A DNA stretch of 6,070 nucleotides from positions 1 through 6,070 of the forward strand of contig CAYIBX010000039.1 in the NCBI GenBank assembly GCA_964361785.1, read 5' to 3'. How positions within the stretch are numbered: position 1 is the first letter of the stretch; every line of letters begins with the position of its first letter. Positions 4,426 through 6,070 of this stretch are shown here, piece after piece. This DNA is from UBA927 sp964361785 (GTDB lineage: Bacteria; Patescibacteriota; Microgenomatia; UBA10105; UBA927). Below the pieces are notes generated by a model. It ran no database searches, was not told the origin of the DNA, and worked only from the letters and a program-made list of their open reading frames with translations. The position numbers and the translations under genes were made by a program.

Positions 4426-5431
4426 ATGATGTATTCTTACTATACCACCTATCCAAAGAAGACTGCACGATTTCCCACACAAAATCAGCAAACGTCAACC
4501 CGAGCGCTTTATACGAAACGGTCATACCATACTCCTCGTCATCACTAAGCCCCGGATTTGAATTTATTTCCAAAAACAGAGGCTCTTTGTTTTGGCAACG
4601 GATATCAAACCGTGCGTAATCTCGATATCCGAAATTCGTAAACGCACGTATACTCATTTCTTCAAGTTTCTCTTTCAACTCGGGGATGAGCTTGGCAAGT
4701 ATTACGTCAGAATTTTGATAATCCGTGTGACTTGCATCCCAACGGCTTGCATACGTCAAAAACGGTACATCCGTGCCATTGGTGTAACGCACTTCGGATA
4801 TTGGGAGAACAGTCAGTCCCGATAACCTTTCCAAAAGTGTCACCTGAAATTCTCTCCCTGTCAAAAACTCCTCTGCATACACAGGTTGCTGGTATTCAGC
4901 AAGTCTTTTTTTCACAATATTTATTAAATTTTTTGCGTCGTTTACAATCGCTTCTTTTGACAATCCGACGCTTGAATGTTCGCTGCTTACTTTTACAATC
5001 AGAGGGAAGTGAAAATCTGTTCGTACCTGTTCATTGCCACTCAAAAATAATTGCCAGCGTGCAGTAGGAAGTCCGACCTCATCTAAACGTTTTTTCATCA
5101 GCGATTTGTCACACGATAATAGATATGTCTCTAACGTCGCTCCTGTGTATGGCAGTCCACGAGCATTTATACAATCATATGTCTTTACCGCATACGGCGT
5201 ATCCACGCCCGTCCACTCGATAAGATTAAATATCAAATCAGAAGGTAAACCGGCAATAACTGAGTCAATGGTGTCTTCTGTCAGTGCAACTAATGTAGGC
5301 TTAGCTCCCTTTTCTTTGAGAGCATCCGCCACTTCTCGAGCTGACTCCTCTGTATCTTCCTCCGCCACCACATGCGTAGAATTTTTTATAAATCTTTTTG
5401 CAGGTTTATTATATAAAACAGTGATGTTCAT
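4415..5431 (-). CDS. ATP-grasp ligase related to D-alanine--D-alanine ligase
   Basis: Started at ATG 5431 (MNITVLYNK), the protein has 338 residues, close to the usual Ddl length; a TTG-type extension to 5509 would cross the divergent promoter region. Ddl-like order is visible: a Rossmann-like N-terminus with FNLIEW (68-73, Ddl has NxxEG), YTGATLETYLLSCDKSLMKK (95-114), the ATP-binding lysine in FPLIVKVSSEHSSVG (Lys147), YAEEFLTGREF (185-195), and the magnesium site with Asp276 (ARFDIR), Glu288 and Asn290 in LEINSNPG (287-294). Such enzymes join a carboxylate to an amine through an acyl phosphate. The ATP and metal sites look intact, but EG becomes EW in the substrate region, so D-Ala-D-Ala as product is uncertain. 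No Shine-Dalgarno precedes the start. The overlapping small gene and the nearby C39-like peptidase could mean peptide ligation rather than cell-wall synthesis. Confidence 0.87.
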   Translation of the reverse strand: MNITVLYNKPAKRFIKNSTHVVAEEDTEESAREVADALKEKGAKPTLVALTEDTIDSVIAGLPSDLIFNLIEWTGVDTPYAVKTYDCINARGLPYTGATLETYLLSCDKSLMKKRLDEVGLPTARWQLFLSGNEQVRTDFHFPLIVKVSSEHSSVGLSKEAIVNDAKNLINIVKKRLAEYQQPVYAEEFLTGREFQVTLLERLSGLTVLPISEVRYTNGTDVPFLTYASRWDASHTDYQNSDVILAKLIPELKEKLEEMSIRAFTNFGYRDYARFDIRCQNKEPLFLEINSNPGLSDDEEYGMTVSYKALGLTFADFVWEIVQSSLDRWYSKNTSYVR

Positions 5432-5455
5432 AAACACAACACAAATAAATTGCTT

Positions 5456-5485
5456 TTCGCATCGTATCATACTTACTGCTATAAT
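5456..5485 (+). promoter_or_regulatory. NUDIX-gene promoter with consensus extended -10
   Basis: TGCTATAAT at 5477-5485 is a full extended -10. TTCGCA at 5456-5461 matches -35 at 4 of 6 positions with an 18-base spacer. Transcription should begin near 5492, leaving about 4 nt before ATG 5496, so the message is nearly leaderless. The same layout occurs before folD. Confidence 0.6.
5466..5471 (-). promoter_or_regulatory. Possible -10 box for the ATP-grasp gene
   Basis: TATGAT on the minus strand is a 5-of-6 match to -10 and would start transcription near 5459, giving a leader of about 27 nt to ATG 5431. No convincing -35 is found at 16-18 bases upstream. It lies within the NUDIX promoter spacer, so the two directions may compete. 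Confidence 0.35.
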
Positions 5486-5495
5486 CGCACGAACT

Positions 5496-6053
5496 ATGGC
5501 AGCATCCATTGAATCAAGTGATTATTATTTTCCTTCTGAGTTATCTCCACACAAATGCACATATACAGTGAGGATGTTGCCAATAGATCCTAATGGCAAT
5601 GTTGCGCTTATTGAACATCGAAATAGTTTTGGGCTTCTAGGTGGCCACGTCACTCAAGATGAACACCGAGCACATCGCCCATTTGATCTTCTCAATCTTT
5701 CACATATCATTCCGACAGGAAGAAGAGAAACCTTAGAAGAAGCACATGTAGATTTTGTACCATTCCTTCAACGTGCAAAACATTTAGGTATCGCAGCTGT
5801 AGAAGTGCTGAGGTTTTCAGGAAATAAACTACTAAAAACAAATATTCTATCACCAGTTATATATATTGAAACACCTCGCATCAAGTATCCTAATAATATT
5901 CTTGTCACATCCATTCATGATCTCCCAAATGATTTATATCCCGATGCAGCGCTGGCACTTTCTCGAGTAAAACAATTAATCCTAAAAGGACCGATAAAAG
6001 AGATTAAACCAACATATATAAAACAACCCACGACCTTACGGTCGGGGTTTTAG
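5496..6053 (+). CDS. NUDIX-like protein with a split, degenerate NUDIX box
   Basis: The 185-residue protein starts at ATG 5496, exactly 10 bases after an extended -10 and without a Shine-Dalgarno; the open frame continues further left only as a shadow of the ATP-grasp gene. The beginning fits a NUDIX fold: YTVRMLPIDPNGNVALIEH strands (23-41), then FGLLGGHV (45-52) where the box opens, and RRETLEEAHVD (76-86) where the metal-binding REUXEE helix should be (Arg77, Glu78, Glu81, Glu82). The canonical spacing between GG and REUXEE is exceeded by a loop of more than 10 residues rich in His and Arg (TQDEHRAHRPFDLLNLSH). The usual Gly after EE is replaced by Ala-His. Catalysis on a nucleoside diphosphate derivative is possible but unproven; a binding-only role is an alternative. 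The last codons (TTLRSGF) lie inside the terminator. Confidence 0.72.
   Translation: MAASIESSDYYFPSELSPHKCTYTVRMLPIDPNGNVALIEHRNSFGLLGGHVTQDEHRAHRPFDLLNLSHIIPTGRRETLEEAHVDFVPFLQRAKHLGIAAVEVLRFSGNKLLKTNILSPVIYIETPRIKYPNNILVTSIHDLPNDLYPDAALALSRVKQLILKGPIKEIKPTYIKQPTTLRSGF
6025..6051 (+). terminator. Intrinsic terminator overlapping the end of the NUDIX gene
   Basis: AACCC and CGACC (6025-6029, 6031-6035) pair with GGTCG and GGGTT (6040-6049): a 10-bp stem with one bulged A at 6030 and a TTAC loop. TTTT follows at 6048-6051. The stop codon TAG begins at the last T, so the final residues of the protein are coded by the terminator itself. The stem could also act on a leftward transcript. Confidence 0.75.
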
Positions 6054-6070
6054 GATGATTCAGCTCCGAA

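Noticed and set aside
5034..5495. Long N-terminal extension of the NUDIX frame
   Set aside because: It runs antisense through the ATP-grasp gene, has low-complexity Ser/Ala composition, and the promoter and NUDIX fold both begin near 5496.

Overview
The window looks like a compact, moderately AT-rich bacterial chromosome using the standard bacterial code: UGA ends folD in an ATGA overlap with a strong Shine-Dalgarno for the next gene. Small genes, short spacers, a shortened divergent FolD, two membrane-anchored SIMPL (DUF541) proteins, a stand-alone C39-like peptidase, a Ddl-like ATP-grasp ligase and an atypical NUDIX protein together suggest a Candidate Phyla Radiation (Patescibacteria) genome. 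That placement rests on gene style and recall of similar proteins, not on a marker gene.

Left part (1-1041) is accessory or scarred. A GGAG-headed, REP-like hairpin sits just before an ORF remnant that has lost its start (50-274). Next comes a copy of the last 33 bases of the neighbouring SIMPL gene (281-313), then a 158-aa protein that may have a BECR-type RNase fold (389-865), then a spacer with two leftward sigma70-type promoters that point antisense into it. The 33-bp direct repeats (281-313 and 1042-1074) bracket this gene, as if a small cassette had inserted at the 3' end of the SIMPL gene and rebuilt its last codons.

Middle (1042-4065): SIMPL-1 (minus strand) diverges from folD (plus strand) through two overlapping promoters. 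folD appears to have almost no leader and is translationally coupled to SIMPL-2. A C39-like cysteine peptidase with a visible Cys/His/Asp triad follows in the same direction.

Right part (4066-6070): a leftward pair, an ATP-grasp ligase overlapping a small helical protein, converges on the peptidase gene. A NUDIX-like gene diverges from the ligase gene and has the same start layout as folD: an extended -10 exactly 10 nt before ATG and no Shine-Dalgarno. It ends inside its own intrinsic terminator.

Functionally, folD supplies one-carbon folate chemistry. The SIMPL proteins are probably envelope proteins of unknown role. The ligase, helical protein and peptidase could form a peptide-ligation/processing group, but that is inferred only from adjacency. 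No tRNA, rRNA, CRISPR array, transposase or integrase gene was seen.
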